From: Halococcus sediminicola | GTDB lineage: Archaea; Halobacteriota; Halobacteria; Halobacteriales; Halococcaceae | Assembly (NCBI RefSeq): GCF_000755245.1 | Contig: NZ_BBMP01000007.1 | Location: forward strand, 124,001-188,000 | DNA: 64,000 bases | Reading direction: 5' to 3' | Shown: positions 26,784 to 34,816 of the stretch, in pieces | Position numbering within the stretch: position 1 is the stretch's first letter | Layout: each line of letters starts with the position of its first letter | Position numbers and translations under genes: made by a program | The notes under the pieces: generated by a model | Database searches by the model: none | What the model was told of the DNA's origin: nothing | What the model saw: only the letters and a program-made list of their open reading frames with translations

Positions 26784-27845
26784 TCAGAAGCTATCGATGA
26801 CCGGGATCCCCATCGTCTCGAAGTCGTTCATCGCCGCCAGTTTCTCCGAGACGTCGTCGAGCGGGACGGTCTCGGAGACCACCGCGCTCGGGTCGAGTGT
26901 GCCGTCGGCGACCATCCGGAAGATCTCGTCGTAGTTGGTGGGGGCCATCCCGAGCGAGCCGATGAACTCGATCTCGCCCATCACCATCGCGTCCGTCGGT
27001 AGCGAGACCATCCCCTGTTCGTCCTGCGTCGAGAGACCGACCTGGATGTGCTGGCCGCGAGTCCCGAGGCTCAGCACCGAGTTTCGGCAGGTGGTCTCGA
27101 TGCCGAGTGCGTCCATCGAGACCGCCGCGCCGCCGTCCGCGATGGCTTTCACTTCGCCGGGCGTGTCCTCGACGTCGCTCGCGTTGACCGTCGCGCTCGC
27201 GCCGAGTTCTTTCGCTTTCTCCAACTTTTCGTCCTGCAAGTCGACGGCGATGACGTTGCCGCCGAGCGCGCTGGCGATGTGCACAGCGGAAAGTCCGACG
27301 CCGCCACAGCCGTGGATCGCCACCCAGTCGCCACCGCTGACGTCGGCGCGGTGGGCGAGCGCGTGAAACGAGGTCATGAACCGACATCCCAAGCCGGCCA
27401 TGTCGACCGACGAGACGCCGTCCGGTAGCGGAACGGTGTTGTGGTCGGCGGCCGGGACGTGGAGCTGTTCGGCGAACGCGCCGGGCACGGATTCGACGAA
27501 GCCGAGCGGCCGGATGTTCTCACAGGTGTTGCCGTGGCCGGTGCGACACTGCTTGCAGGTCCCGTCGCCGAGGTTGAACGGGACCGTGACCTGCTGGCCC
27601 TCGCTCAGATGTTCGACCTCGTCGCCGACCGCTACAACTGTGCCCGCCGGCTCGTGACCGAGGATCTGGCCCTGCTGGGGCTGGATGCCGAGCCAGTCCC
27701 AGTCGCCCTGCCAGCCGTGCCAGTCGCTCCGACAGATGCCACAGGCTTCCATTTCGACCACCGCACCCGTCGGATCGGGATCGGGTGCGTCCACGTCCTG
27801 GATGTCGAGCGGTTCGCCGTGTTCTTCGAGGACTGCTGCTCGCAT
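26784..27845 (-). CDS. Zinc-dependent alcohol dehydrogenase
   Basis: The 353-residue medium-chain dehydrogenase has the catalytic zinc Cys in EACGICRSD near residue 35, GHEPAGTVVAVGDEVEHL near 67 and the Rossmann GCGGVGLSAVHIASALGG near 180. The structural-zinc site has three cysteines (CKQCRTGHGNTC) with Asp where a first Cys is expected, an unusual but tolerable pattern. It oxidises an alcohol or reduces an aldehyde. The start at 27845 is preferred over the in-frame 27899 because MRAAVLEEHGEPL matches the family start. It is convergent with rps8e and divergent from the acyl-CoA dehydrogenase. Confidence 0.9.
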   Translation of the reverse strand: MRAAVLEEHGEPLDIQDVDAPDPDPTGAVVEMEACGICRSDWHGWQGDWDWLGIQPQQGQILGHEPAGTVVAVGDEVEHLSEGQQVTVPFNLGDGTCKQCRTGHGNTCENIRPLGFVESVPGAFAEQLHVPAADHNTVPLPDGVSSVDMAGLGCRFMTSFHALAHRADVSGGDWVAIHGCGGVGLSAVHIASALGGNVIAVDLQDEKLEKAKELGASATVNASDVEDTPGEVKAIADGGAAVSMDALGIETTCRNSVLSLGTRGQHIQVGLSTQDEQGMVSLPTDAMVMGEIEFIGSLGMAPTNYDEIFRMVADGTLDPSAVVSETVPLDDVSEKLAAMNDFETMGIPVIDSF

Positions 27846-27988
27846 AGCCCATGTCCCGTCACGCGCCACCGTGATAGTTGTTCCGTGTGAACATGTCACG
27901 TATCTCGAAGTCGCCCGTGGGCCGACTTCACTTTCCGTCGTTCACCATCGGCAGGAAGATACTTTTCGCTGGAAACCGATGGCCACCT

Positions 27989-29125
27989 ATGGCGTTCCAG
28001 CTATCGGGAGAACACGAGGCCATCCGCAAGGCCGTCCGCGAGTTCGCCGAGGACGAAATCAAACCCGTCGCGCGCGAGCACGACGAGTCGGGCGAGTACC
28101 CCGAAACACTCAGGCGCGAGGCCGCCGAGTACGACTTCGTCGCGCCGAACATCCCTGAGGCCTATGGAGGGGCGGGCATGGACGCGCTCGCGTCGTCGCT
28201 CGTGACCGAGGAACTCTGGCGTGCCGACCCCGGCATCGGCAGCGCGGTCGGCTCGGCGGGCTTCGGCAGCAACATGCTCATCGCCTACGGCGACGAGTGG
28301 ATGAAAGAGGAGTGGCTGCCGGAAATCGCCGCGGGCGAGGCGGTCTCGGCGAGCGCCATCTCCGAACCCGCCCACGGCTCGAACGTGGCGGGTATCGAGA
28401 CCCGCGCGGAGCGGGACGGTGACGAGTACGTCCTCGATGGCAACAAGATGTGGATCACCAATGGAACCGTGGCCGACATCGCCATCGTGATGGCCAAGAC
28501 CGACCCCGGCGCTGGCCATCGGGGCATCACGGCGTTTCTCGTGCCGACCGACACGGATGGATTCACGGCCGAGAAAATCGACAACAAGCTCGGGATTCGT
28601 GCCTCCGATCTCGCGGAATTACGCATCGACGACGTCAGAGTACCCGAGGAAAACGTCGTCGGCGAGGTCGACGAAGGGTTCTACCAGTTGATGAACTTCT
28701 TCGCCGCCGGGCGAGCGAGCGTCGCCGCCCAAGCGGTGGGGGCCGCACAGGGTGCGCTCGACGCCGCCCGCGAGTACGCCGGCGAGCGCGAGCAGTTCGA
28801 CCAGCCCATCAGCGAGTTCCAGGCTATCCGGCACAAACTCGCCGAGATGGCGACCAATACCGACGCCGCCCGCTCGCTGGCCTATCGAGCGGCGAGCGCG
28901 GTCGAAGACGATGCGGACGACGCGGTGCGGCTGGCGAGCATGGCGAAACTCTTTGCGAGCGAGCACGCCGTCGACGTCGCCGACGAAGCCATCCAGGTCT
29001 TCGGGGGTGCGGGCTACGTCACCGACCATCCCGCAGAACGGTACTACCGCGACGCGCGCATCACGAAGATCTACGAGGGCACGAGCGAGATCCAGAAGAA
29101 CATCATCGCCGACCGGTTGCTATGA
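27989..29125 (+). CDS. Acyl-CoA dehydrogenase
   Basis: This 378-residue flavoprotein carries the N-terminal, middle (SEPAHGSNVAGIETRAERDG) and C-terminal domains. The C-terminal FAD-binding and catalytic motif is GGAGYVTDHPAERYYRDARI then YEGTSEIQKNIIADRLL, with the Glu of YEGTSEIQ as the likely base. It dehydrogenates an acyl-CoA at the alpha and beta carbons, handing electrons to an ETF. The in-frame frame opens at 27878, but MAFQLSGEHEAIRKAVREFA at 27989 is the family start. Its stop overlaps the next ATG (ATGA), so the hydrolase is coupled to it. Confidence 0.93.
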   Translation: MAFQLSGEHEAIRKAVREFAEDEIKPVAREHDESGEYPETLRREAAEYDFVAPNIPEAYGGAGMDALASSLVTEELWRADPGIGSAVGSAGFGSNMLIAYGDEWMKEEWLPEIAAGEAVSASAISEPAHGSNVAGIETRAERDGDEYVLDGNKMWITNGTVADIAIVMAKTDPGAGHRGITAFLVPTDTDGFTAEKIDNKLGIRASDLAELRIDDVRVPEENVVGEVDEGFYQLMNFFAAGRASVAAQAVGAAQGALDAAREYAGEREQFDQPISEFQAIRHKLAEMATNTDAARSLAYRAASAVEDDADDAVRLASMAKLFASEHAVDVADEAIQVFGGAGYVTDHPAERYYRDARITKIYEGTSEIQKNIIADRLL

Positions 29126-29961
29126 ACCACGAGGAATGGGCCGCCGAACAGGAGGAAACGACCGTCACCGTCGACGGCCACGAGCTATCGGTGGCCTACC
29201 GCGACGACGGCGAGGCCGAGGACGAACCCCCGGTCGTCTTCCTGCACGGGATTCCAACGTGGTCGTTCCTCTGGCGCGACGTCGTCCCGCCGATCGCCGA
29301 GGACCGTCGAATCATCGCGCCCGACCTCGTGGGCTTTGGCAACTCCACCATGCACGACGGGTTCGATAGGTCCATTCGGGCACAGGAGGCGATGCTCGAC
29401 GACCTCCTCTCGCAGTTGGGCATCGAGCGCGTCTCGCTCGTGAGCCACGACATCGGCGGTGGAGTGGCACTTCGCTACGCTGCCCACAACCCCGATAGGG
29501 TCGAAAAGCTCGTCTGCTCGAACGCGGTCTGTTACGATTCGTGGCCCGTCGATTTCATCATGGATTTCGCGCTGCCCGAAATCACGGAGACGCCTATCGA
29601 CGACCTCGAAGAGCAGGTGAGCTCGGCGTTCAGACTCGGGGCTTACGGTGACCCCGACGAGGAGTTCGTCGAGGGGCTGACCGCGCCGTGGCTCACCGAA
29701 GAGGGGCGAACATCGCTCTCTCGGTGTGCAGTGGCGACCAACACGAATCACACGACCGAACTCGATTACGGGGCGATTGCGGCCGACGTATGCTGTCTGT
29801 GGGGTGCCGAGGATGCGTTCCAGCCAATCGAGTACGCCGAGCGCCTCGCCGAGGAGACCGGTGGCGAGGTGGTCGCGCTCGACGAGGCCTACCACTGGGT
29901 GATGGCCGACCGCACCGAGCGGTACATCGAGGAGCTTAGGAACTTCCTCGCAGAGGAGTGA
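29122..29961 (+). CDS. Alpha/beta hydrolase with an Asp nucleophile (dehalogenase/epoxide hydrolase-like)
   Basis: The 279-residue protein has HGIPTWSFLWRDVVP near residue 42, which fits haloalkane dehalogenase and epoxide hydrolase oxyanion-hole motifs. The nucleophile elbow is VSHDIGGGVA with Asp110 where a Ser would sit in esterases. An acid in LWGAEDAF (Asp231) and His258 in EAYHWV complete a triad. Such an enzyme may hydrolyse a haloalkane, epoxide or related ester. It starts in an ATGA overlap with the acyl-CoA dehydrogenase and is followed three bases later by a regulator, so it works in the same operon. Confidence 0.85.
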   Translation: MNHEEWAAEQEETTVTVDGHELSVAYRDDGEAEDEPPVVFLHGIPTWSFLWRDVVPPIAEDRRIIAPDLVGFGNSTMHDGFDRSIRAQEAMLDDLLSQLGIERVSLVSHDIGGGVALRYAAHNPDRVEKLVCSNAVCYDSWPVDFIMDFALPEITETPIDDLEEQVSSAFRLGAYGDPDEEFVEGLTAPWLTEEGRTSLSRCAVATNTNHTTELDYGAIAADVCCLWGAEDAFQPIEYAERLAEETGGEVVALDEAYHWVMADRTERYIEELRNFLAEE

Positions 29962-29964
29962 GCC

Positions 29965-30489
29965 ATGAGCGACGCACCCGAATGGGAGTTCACCGAGCGT
30001 GACGTGGTGATCTTGCGCGAACTCGCTGGCGATCCGCAGGTCTCCTCGCGCCAGCTCACCGACATCCTCGCCGAGAAGTACGACATCGACGTCTCGCACG
30101 TCACCGTGAGCGAGTCGATTCGACGGATGCGCGAGGAGGGTGTCTTCCGCGAAGCGGTCATCCCCAACGAGGACTTCTTCATCTTCGGACTGTTCGAGTT
30201 CAAGTTCAACGCCGAACACTTCGCCGCGGAGTGGCGCGCGGCGATGGAGTACATCCGCGACTCGCCAAACACCCTGTTCTATTTCCTCTCCGATGGGGAG
30301 TACCAGTGGAAGACGGTGATGATGTTTCCCACGCGCGAGGCCGAATCGCGCTGGATCCACGAGTTCTACAAGGAACACGGCAGCGTGGTCTCGAACATCC
30401 GCAACTCCGTCGTGACGAACGTCCTCAAATTTGGTACTGACCCCGAACTGCTCGAAAGCCTGAACGAGGGGCCACGAACTAGGGAGTGA
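29965..30489 (+). CDS. Winged-helix transcriptional regulator, Lrp/AsnC-like
   Basis: The 174-residue protein starts MSDAPEWEFTERDVVILREL and has a helix-turn-helix at about residues 23-60 (SSRQLTDILAEKYDIDVSHVTVSESIRRM), followed by a domain with phenylalanine-rich strands, DFFIFGLFEFKFN. It is not a full Lrp with a RAM effector domain. It follows the hydrolase by three bases and is probably an autogenous or local regulator of the acyl-CoA dehydrogenase operon. Confidence 0.75.
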   Translation: MSDAPEWEFTERDVVILRELAGDPQVSSRQLTDILAEKYDIDVSHVTVSESIRRMREEGVFREAVIPNEDFFIFGLFEFKFNAEHFAAEWRAAMEYIRDSPNTLFYFLSDGEYQWKTVMMFPTREAESRWIHEFYKEHGSVVSNIRNSVVTNVLKFGTDPELLESLNEGPRTRE

Positions 30490-30912
30490 CTACCCGATAA
30501 TCGTCACCGGGATCGAGACTTTGCGCGCGACCTCCTCGGCGACGCTGCCGAGCAGGAGGCGTCTGGTGCCCGAGCGGCCGTGGCTGCCGATGACGATGTG
30601 GTCGATATCGTTGTCGTCGGCGTACTGGGTGACGACGTCGCTCGGCACACCGCTCTCGGCCGCGGTCGTTATCTCGACGCCGGACTCCTCGGCCATCGCC
30701 CGTGCGCTCGACTGGACCTCCTCGCTCTTCTCGCGCGCTTCCTGCTGCCAGCGCTCGCCGAGGGTGTTGCCGGGCGCGCCGTAGCCCCAGTCGGCGGGGT
30801 CGATGGCGTGGATGACCGTGAGGTCGTCCTCCGAATGTTCGACGAGTGCGTATTCGAGCGCTTCGCGTGCCTGCTCGGAGTCGTCGAACGGCACCAGAAC
30901 CCGTTTGCTCAT
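30490..30912 (-). CDS. Universal stress protein UspA family
   Basis: This 140-residue single-domain Usp begins MSKRVLVPFDDSEQAREAL and has the ATP-binding pattern GSHGRSGTRRLLLGSVAEEV near residues 113-132, that is G-x2-G-x9-G(S). It is a cytoplasmic ATP-binding protein linked to stress tolerance in many haloarchaea. The stop touches the end of the adjacent regulator gene, with which it is convergent. Confidence 0.92.
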   Translation of the reverse strand: MSKRVLVPFDDSEQAREALEYALVEHSEDDLTVIHAIDPADWGYGAPGNTLGERWQQEAREKSEEVQSSARAMAEESGVEITTAAESGVPSDVVTQYADDNDIDHIVIGSHGRSGTRRLLLGSVAEEVARKVSIPVTIIG

Positions 30913-31053
30913 GGTCGCTCTTTCGCGGGGTCGCCAAAGAATCTACTGCCGGCTACACTGTCGGATGGAACTGTTTCAGCAGCCATCGTCACAAAAATAG
31001 ACCGAGAATCGGACCAACCGCGGCAATGACGCATGGAGTTCCGTCCGACAGTA

Positions 31054-31494
31054 TCAGCGCACCAGCGAGAGCAGCTCACAGGAGAGAACCGTCTCGCCGT
31101 CCTGATTCACCACTTCCGCACCGTATCTGACCGTTCCGTTCGCCCGCGGGTGGTCGCGTTCGACCGTTTCGAGCACCTCGGTTTCGACGTGGATGGTGTC
31201 GCCAATGAAGGTCGGCGCGGTGAACCTGAGTTCGTCCACGCCGTAGAACGCGATGACGGCGTCGCGCTCGTCCGGGGTTCGAGATTGCCAGAGCAGTCCC
31301 GTCATCGCCGAGAACACGAACGCACCGTGAACGATGCGCTCGCCATATTCGGTACCTTCCATCCGCACCTCGTCGGTATGGTGATGGTTGAAATCGCCGC
31401 TCACGCCGGCGAAGTTCGTCACGTCGGCTTCGGTTACCGTCCGTCGTGCCGTGGTCGAGGTCTCGCCCGCCTCGACCGATTCGAAGGTGCTCAT
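31054..31494 (-). CDS. MaoC-family acyl-CoA hydratase
   Basis: The 146-residue protein has the hot-dog fold R-hydratase signature GDFNHHHTDE near residues 33-42 and the IVHGAFVFSAMTG helix, typical of (R)-specific enoyl-CoA hydratases. It should add water to trans-2-enoyl-CoA, giving an (R)-3-hydroxyacyl-CoA, for beta-oxidation or polyhydroxyalkanoate supply. Its start overlaps the thioesterase stop by four bases, so both genes are part of the hydroxyacyl-CoA dehydrogenase operon. Confidence 0.88.
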   Translation of the reverse strand: MSTFESVEAGETSTTARRTVTEADVTNFAGVSGDFNHHHTDEVRMEGTEYGERIVHGAFVFSAMTGLLWQSRTPDERDAVIAFYGVDELRFTAPTFIGDTIHVETEVLETVERDHPRANGTVRYGAEVVNQDGETVLSCELLSLVR

Positions 31495-31943
31495 TGTCCC
31501 TCCCGGAAGAGCCGATAGCTGGTGCGGCCGACCGCCACAGGTTTTTCCTCGCCGTCCGGCGCGACGCTCGATACGGTCGCGTCGGTGACACCCATCGACT
31601 CGCCCGCGCGGACGACTTCTGCTTCGACAGTCAGATCGTCGGTCGCGGGACGGAGATAGGAGACGTTCAGGTCGGTGGTCGTGAGCGCCGCACCCTTGGG
31701 GTCCTCGAACGTCGACCGGAGCGCGAAGCCGCTCGCCGAGTCGACGAGCGTGGCCGCGACACCCCCATGCACGTTCGCCTCGCCGCCCGGCACGAGGTTG
31801 GTGAACTTCTCGTCGTAGGGTACGCGGAGCACGACCCGCCCGTGCTCGATGGCTTCGATTTCGAGACCGAGCCACGCGAACAGTCCGTGTTCGTCGACGA
31901 TCGCTTCGAGTCGGCTCCGCTCGGCGGTCGAAAGCTCCGTCAT
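31491..31943 (-). CDS. PaaI-family acyl-CoA thioesterase
   Basis: The 150-residue hot-dog protein contains NLVPGGEANVHGGVAATLVD near residue 48, matching the PaaI/YbgC-like hotdog motif with the conserved HGG, followed by TTDLNVSYLRPA. Such enzymes cleave short or aromatic acyl-CoA thioesters to release CoA. The start at 31943 overlaps the hydroxyacyl-CoA dehydrogenase stop by four bases. The likely role is to relieve dead-end CoA esters in fatty or aromatic acid catabolism. Confidence 0.86.
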   Translation of the reverse strand: MTELSTAERSRLEAIVDEHGLFAWLGLEIEAIEHGRVVLRVPYDEKFTNLVPGGEANVHGGVAATLVDSASGFALRSTFEDPKGAALTTTDLNVSYLRPATDDLTVEAEVVRAGESMGVTDATVSSVAPDGEEKPVAVGRTSYRLFREGQ

Positions 31944-33136
31944 CGGCTCTCGACCGGTTCGCCGTCCCCGTACTCGTGGAAGCCGGCCCCGCTCTCGACA
32001 CCGGTGTGGCCCGCCTCGACCAGTTCGACGAGGTAGTCGGCGGGTTCGAACCGCTCCTCGCCGGTTTCCTCCCGAAGGGATTCGAGCTTTTCGAGTACGG
32101 TATCGAGACCGATCTCGTCCCCTCGCCGGCAGGTTCCTTCGGGAAAACCGGTGCCGAGGCGCATGCCGGTGTCGATGGCTTCGGCGGTCGCCACGTCCTC
32201 GCCGACGAGTTTCGCGGCCTCGTTGACCATACACGCCTCCACGCGGAGGGTGTCGAACTCCTCGCCGTCGCCCTCCTCGTAGTCCGCACCGTCGCCCTCC
32301 TCGTAGTCGTAGTAGCCTTTCCCCGTTTTTCGGCCCAGTTCGCCGGCCTCGACCTTCTCCTCGATGAGCGGCGGGTTCTCGATACCGGCCTCCTCGCGCA
32401 CCGAGTGGCCGATGTCGATACCCGTCAGATCGCCGAGTTCGAACGGTCCCATCGGGTAGCCCCGCCGGTGGACCATCGCGGCGTCGACCTCCCGAACCGT
32501 GGCCTCGCCCGCTGAAACCATCCACGCGGGTTCGACCATGAACGGCCAGAGGACGCTGTTGACGACGAACCCGTTGACGTCCTTCCTGACGTAGATGGGC
32601 GTCTTGCCGACGGACTCGACGAACCCGTAGGCCGCTTCGGCGGTGTCGTCCGCGGTTCGTTCGCCGTAGATAACCTCCACGAGGTCCATCTTGACCGGTG
32701 GATTGAAGTAGTGCGTCCCGACCACCTGTTCTTCCCTGTCGGTAGCGCTCGCGATCTCGGTGATCGACAGCGAGGAGGTGTTCGAGGCGAGGATGGCGTC
32801 GTCGGGCGCGAGGTCGTCGAGGTCCGAATAGATCTCCTTCTTGAGGTCCATCCGCTCGGGCGCGGCCTCGATGACAAGGTCGACATCGCCGACCGCTTCG
32901 TCGAGGTCGGTCGTGATGTCGATGTGCGCGAGCACGTCGTCGGCATCGTCGACGTGCCCGCCCTCGGCGAGTTTATCGAGGCTCCACTCGATGTTCTCGT
33001 AGCCCGACTCGACGAACTCGTCTTTGACGTCGCGCATCGTCACGTCGTAGCCCGCGAGCGCGACGACTTCGGTGATGCCGTGGCCCATGTTGCCCGCGCC
33101 GAGCACCGCCACTCGTTCGATGTCGTCTGCCTCCAT
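31940..33136 (-). CDS. 3-hydroxyacyl-CoA dehydrogenase
   Basis: The 398-residue protein begins MEADDIERVAVLGAGNMGHG, the NAD-binding Rossmann motif. SNTSSLSITEIA and GTHYFNPPVKMDLVEV follow, and the C-terminal half shows FVVNSVLWPFMVEPAWM and a second conserved region, consistent with the two tandem C-terminal domains of haloarchaeal members. It oxidises (S)-3-hydroxyacyl-CoA to 3-ketoacyl-CoA. It is the first gene of an overlapping operon with the thioesterase and MaoC genes. A 24-base tandem duplication (32265-32308) codes a repeated DYEEGDG near the middle. Confidence 0.93.
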   Translation of the reverse strand: MEADDIERVAVLGAGNMGHGITEVVALAGYDVTMRDVKDEFVESGYENIEWSLDKLAEGGHVDDADDVLAHIDITTDLDEAVGDVDLVIEAAPERMDLKKEIYSDLDDLAPDDAILASNTSSLSITEIASATDREEQVVGTHYFNPPVKMDLVEVIYGERTADDTAEAAYGFVESVGKTPIYVRKDVNGFVVNSVLWPFMVEPAWMVSAGEATVREVDAAMVHRRGYPMGPFELGDLTGIDIGHSVREEAGIENPPLIEEKVEAGELGRKTGKGYYDYEEGDGADYEEGDGEEFDTLRVEACMVNEAAKLVGEDVATAEAIDTGMRLGTGFPEGTCRRGDEIGLDTVLEKLESLREETGEERFEPADYLVELVEAGHTGVESGAGFHEYGDGEPVESR

Positions 33137-33158
33137 ACCCGAATCGCGCCCGGCGCGG

Positions 33159-33165
33159 GTTTAAC
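33159..33165 (-). promoter_or_regulatory. TATA-like box of the hydroxyacyl-CoA dehydrogenase operon
   Basis: GTTTAAC on the plus strand (GTTAAAC on the minus strand) lies 23-29 bases before the ATG at 33136. It is the likely promoter for the three-gene overlapping operon. Confidence 0.5.
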
Positions 33166-33208
33166 TCCACCGGGGCGTGGCGCTTCGGTGGCCGTTTCGA
33201 CGAATTCG

Positions 33209-34771
33209 TTATCCTTCCGCGCGCTCGGCCGACTCCTCGTCGCGGAGTTCGAACTTCTTGACCTTGCCGCTCGGCGTCTTCGGCAGCGATTCGACTGGGT
33301 AGTACGCCCGCGGGCGCTTGAAGTCCGCGAGGTCGTCGCTTTCGAGACAGTGGGTGTCGAGGTCCGATTCGGAAACATCGCCGACGACGTAGGCGACCAC
33401 GCGCTCGCCCCACTCGTCGTCTGGCTCGCCGACGACCGCGGCCTCCTCGACGTCAGAGTGCGAAAAGAGGACGTTCTCGACCTCGGTGGGGTAGACGTTC
33501 TCACCACCCGAGATTATCATGTCGTCGGTCCGATCGACGACGTACAGGAATTCATCGGAATCGCGGTAGCCGAGGTCCCCGGTGTAGTACCAGGTTTTCC
33601 CATCCGCCTCCCGGAGTGATTCGGTCGTGGCGTCAGGCTGATTCCAGTATTCGCGCATCGTACACGGGCCCGCAAAGAGGATTTCCCCGATGTCGCCCTG
33701 CGTCACCTCGTCGTCGGGGTCGCTTTCGGGTTCGACGATACGGAGGTCGTGGTTGAGCGCCGGCACGCCCGCCGACCCCTGTTTGGAGAGCTGCTCGTCA
33801 GGATGTTGAAACGCTCCGCAGGGACCGATTTCCGTCATGCCGTAGGCCTGCAGGTAGTCCTCACAGAGCTGTTCCATACACGAATCGAGTACCTGCTTCG
33901 GCATCGGGGCCGCCCCGTAGAACCCCATCCGTAGCGACGACACGTCCATTCCGAGCTGTTCCTGTGTTTTCGCCAGCGCGTTCCACGCCGTCGGCGCGGC
34001 GAACAACTGCGTGACGTCGTGTTCCTCGATGGCTTCGAGCACTCCCTCGGGGTCGAACTCGTGATGGATGACGGTCGTCGCGCCGATCTGCACCCGCGGA
34101 AAGAGGTTCACGTGGAGTTCCGCACAGTGATACAGCGGCAGACATGAGAGACCCACATCCGTTTTCGAGAGGTCGCTCTCGGCGAGACAGATGAGCGAGT
34201 GCTCGACCATATCGCGGTGCTCGTGGACGACACCCTTCGGCCGGCCCGTCGTCCCCGAGGTGTACATCAGCGTGTAGATGTCGTTCTCGTCGACTTCGAC
34301 GGCGGGCCGCTCTCCGCTCCCCGACTCCACCAACCCCCAGAAATCGCGGGCGTATTCGGGGGTGTCCTCGTCGATGAAGACGTACTCCGGAACGTCGAGG
34401 TCGTTTCGAGCGGTCTCGACGGCCTCGCGGGTTGCTTCCTCGAAGAGCACGACTTCCGACCCAGCATCGTCGACGATAAACTCGATCTCGCCCGCCGGGA
34501 GCCGGAAGTTCAGGGGATTGAACGCCGCGCCGAGTCTCGCACACGCGAAGACCGTGAGCACGATTTCGGTGCCGTTGTAGAGCACAGTCGAAACGCGGTC
34601 ACCCTTCTCCACACCGAGTCCGGCGAGTGCGTTCGCCAGCCGATTCACCTGCGCGTCGAACTCGGCGTAGGTCAACCGCTGACCGCGTCGTGGATAGACG
34701 AGCGCGTCGCGGTCGGGATACTTCTTGGCAGTGAGTTCGAGCGTCTCGCCGAGTGTGGGATGCATACGCAT
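33209..34771 (-). CDS. AMP-forming acyl-CoA synthetase
   Basis: This 520-residue ANL enzyme has YTSGTTGRPKGVVHEH near residue 170, YGMTEIGPCGAFQHPDEQLS in the acyl pocket region, and YTGDLGYRDSDEFLYVVDRTDDM followed by the catalytic KTPSGKVKKFELRDEE. It activates a fatty or other carboxylic acid. An in-frame ATG at 34765 gives MHPTLGETLELTA, so two starts are possible; AT-rich bases near 34788-34795 favour the upstream one at 34771. It is the first of two adjacent minus-strand ligases. Confidence 0.9.
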   Translation of the reverse strand: MRMHPTLGETLELTAKKYPDRDALVYPRRGQRLTYAEFDAQVNRLANALAGLGVEKGDRVSTVLYNGTEIVLTVFACARLGAAFNPLNFRLPAGEIEFIVDDAGSEVVLFEEATREAVETARNDLDVPEYVFIDEDTPEYARDFWGLVESGSGERPAVEVDENDIYTLMYTSGTTGRPKGVVHEHRDMVEHSLICLAESDLSKTDVGLSCLPLYHCAELHVNLFPRVQIGATTVIHHEFDPEGVLEAIEEHDVTQLFAAPTAWNALAKTQEQLGMDVSSLRMGFYGAAPMPKQVLDSCMEQLCEDYLQAYGMTEIGPCGAFQHPDEQLSKQGSAGVPALNHDLRIVEPESDPDDEVTQGDIGEILFAGPCTMREYWNQPDATTESLREADGKTWYYTGDLGYRDSDEFLYVVDRTDDMIISGGENVYPTEVENVLFSHSDVEEAAVVGEPDDEWGERVVAYVVGDVSESDLDTHCLESDDLADFKRPRAYYPVESLPKTPSGKVKKFELRDEESAERAEG

Positions 34772-34816
34772 AGCCCGTGTCAGCGCGACTTATCGTTTCG
34801 GGTGATCACGCTCGTC

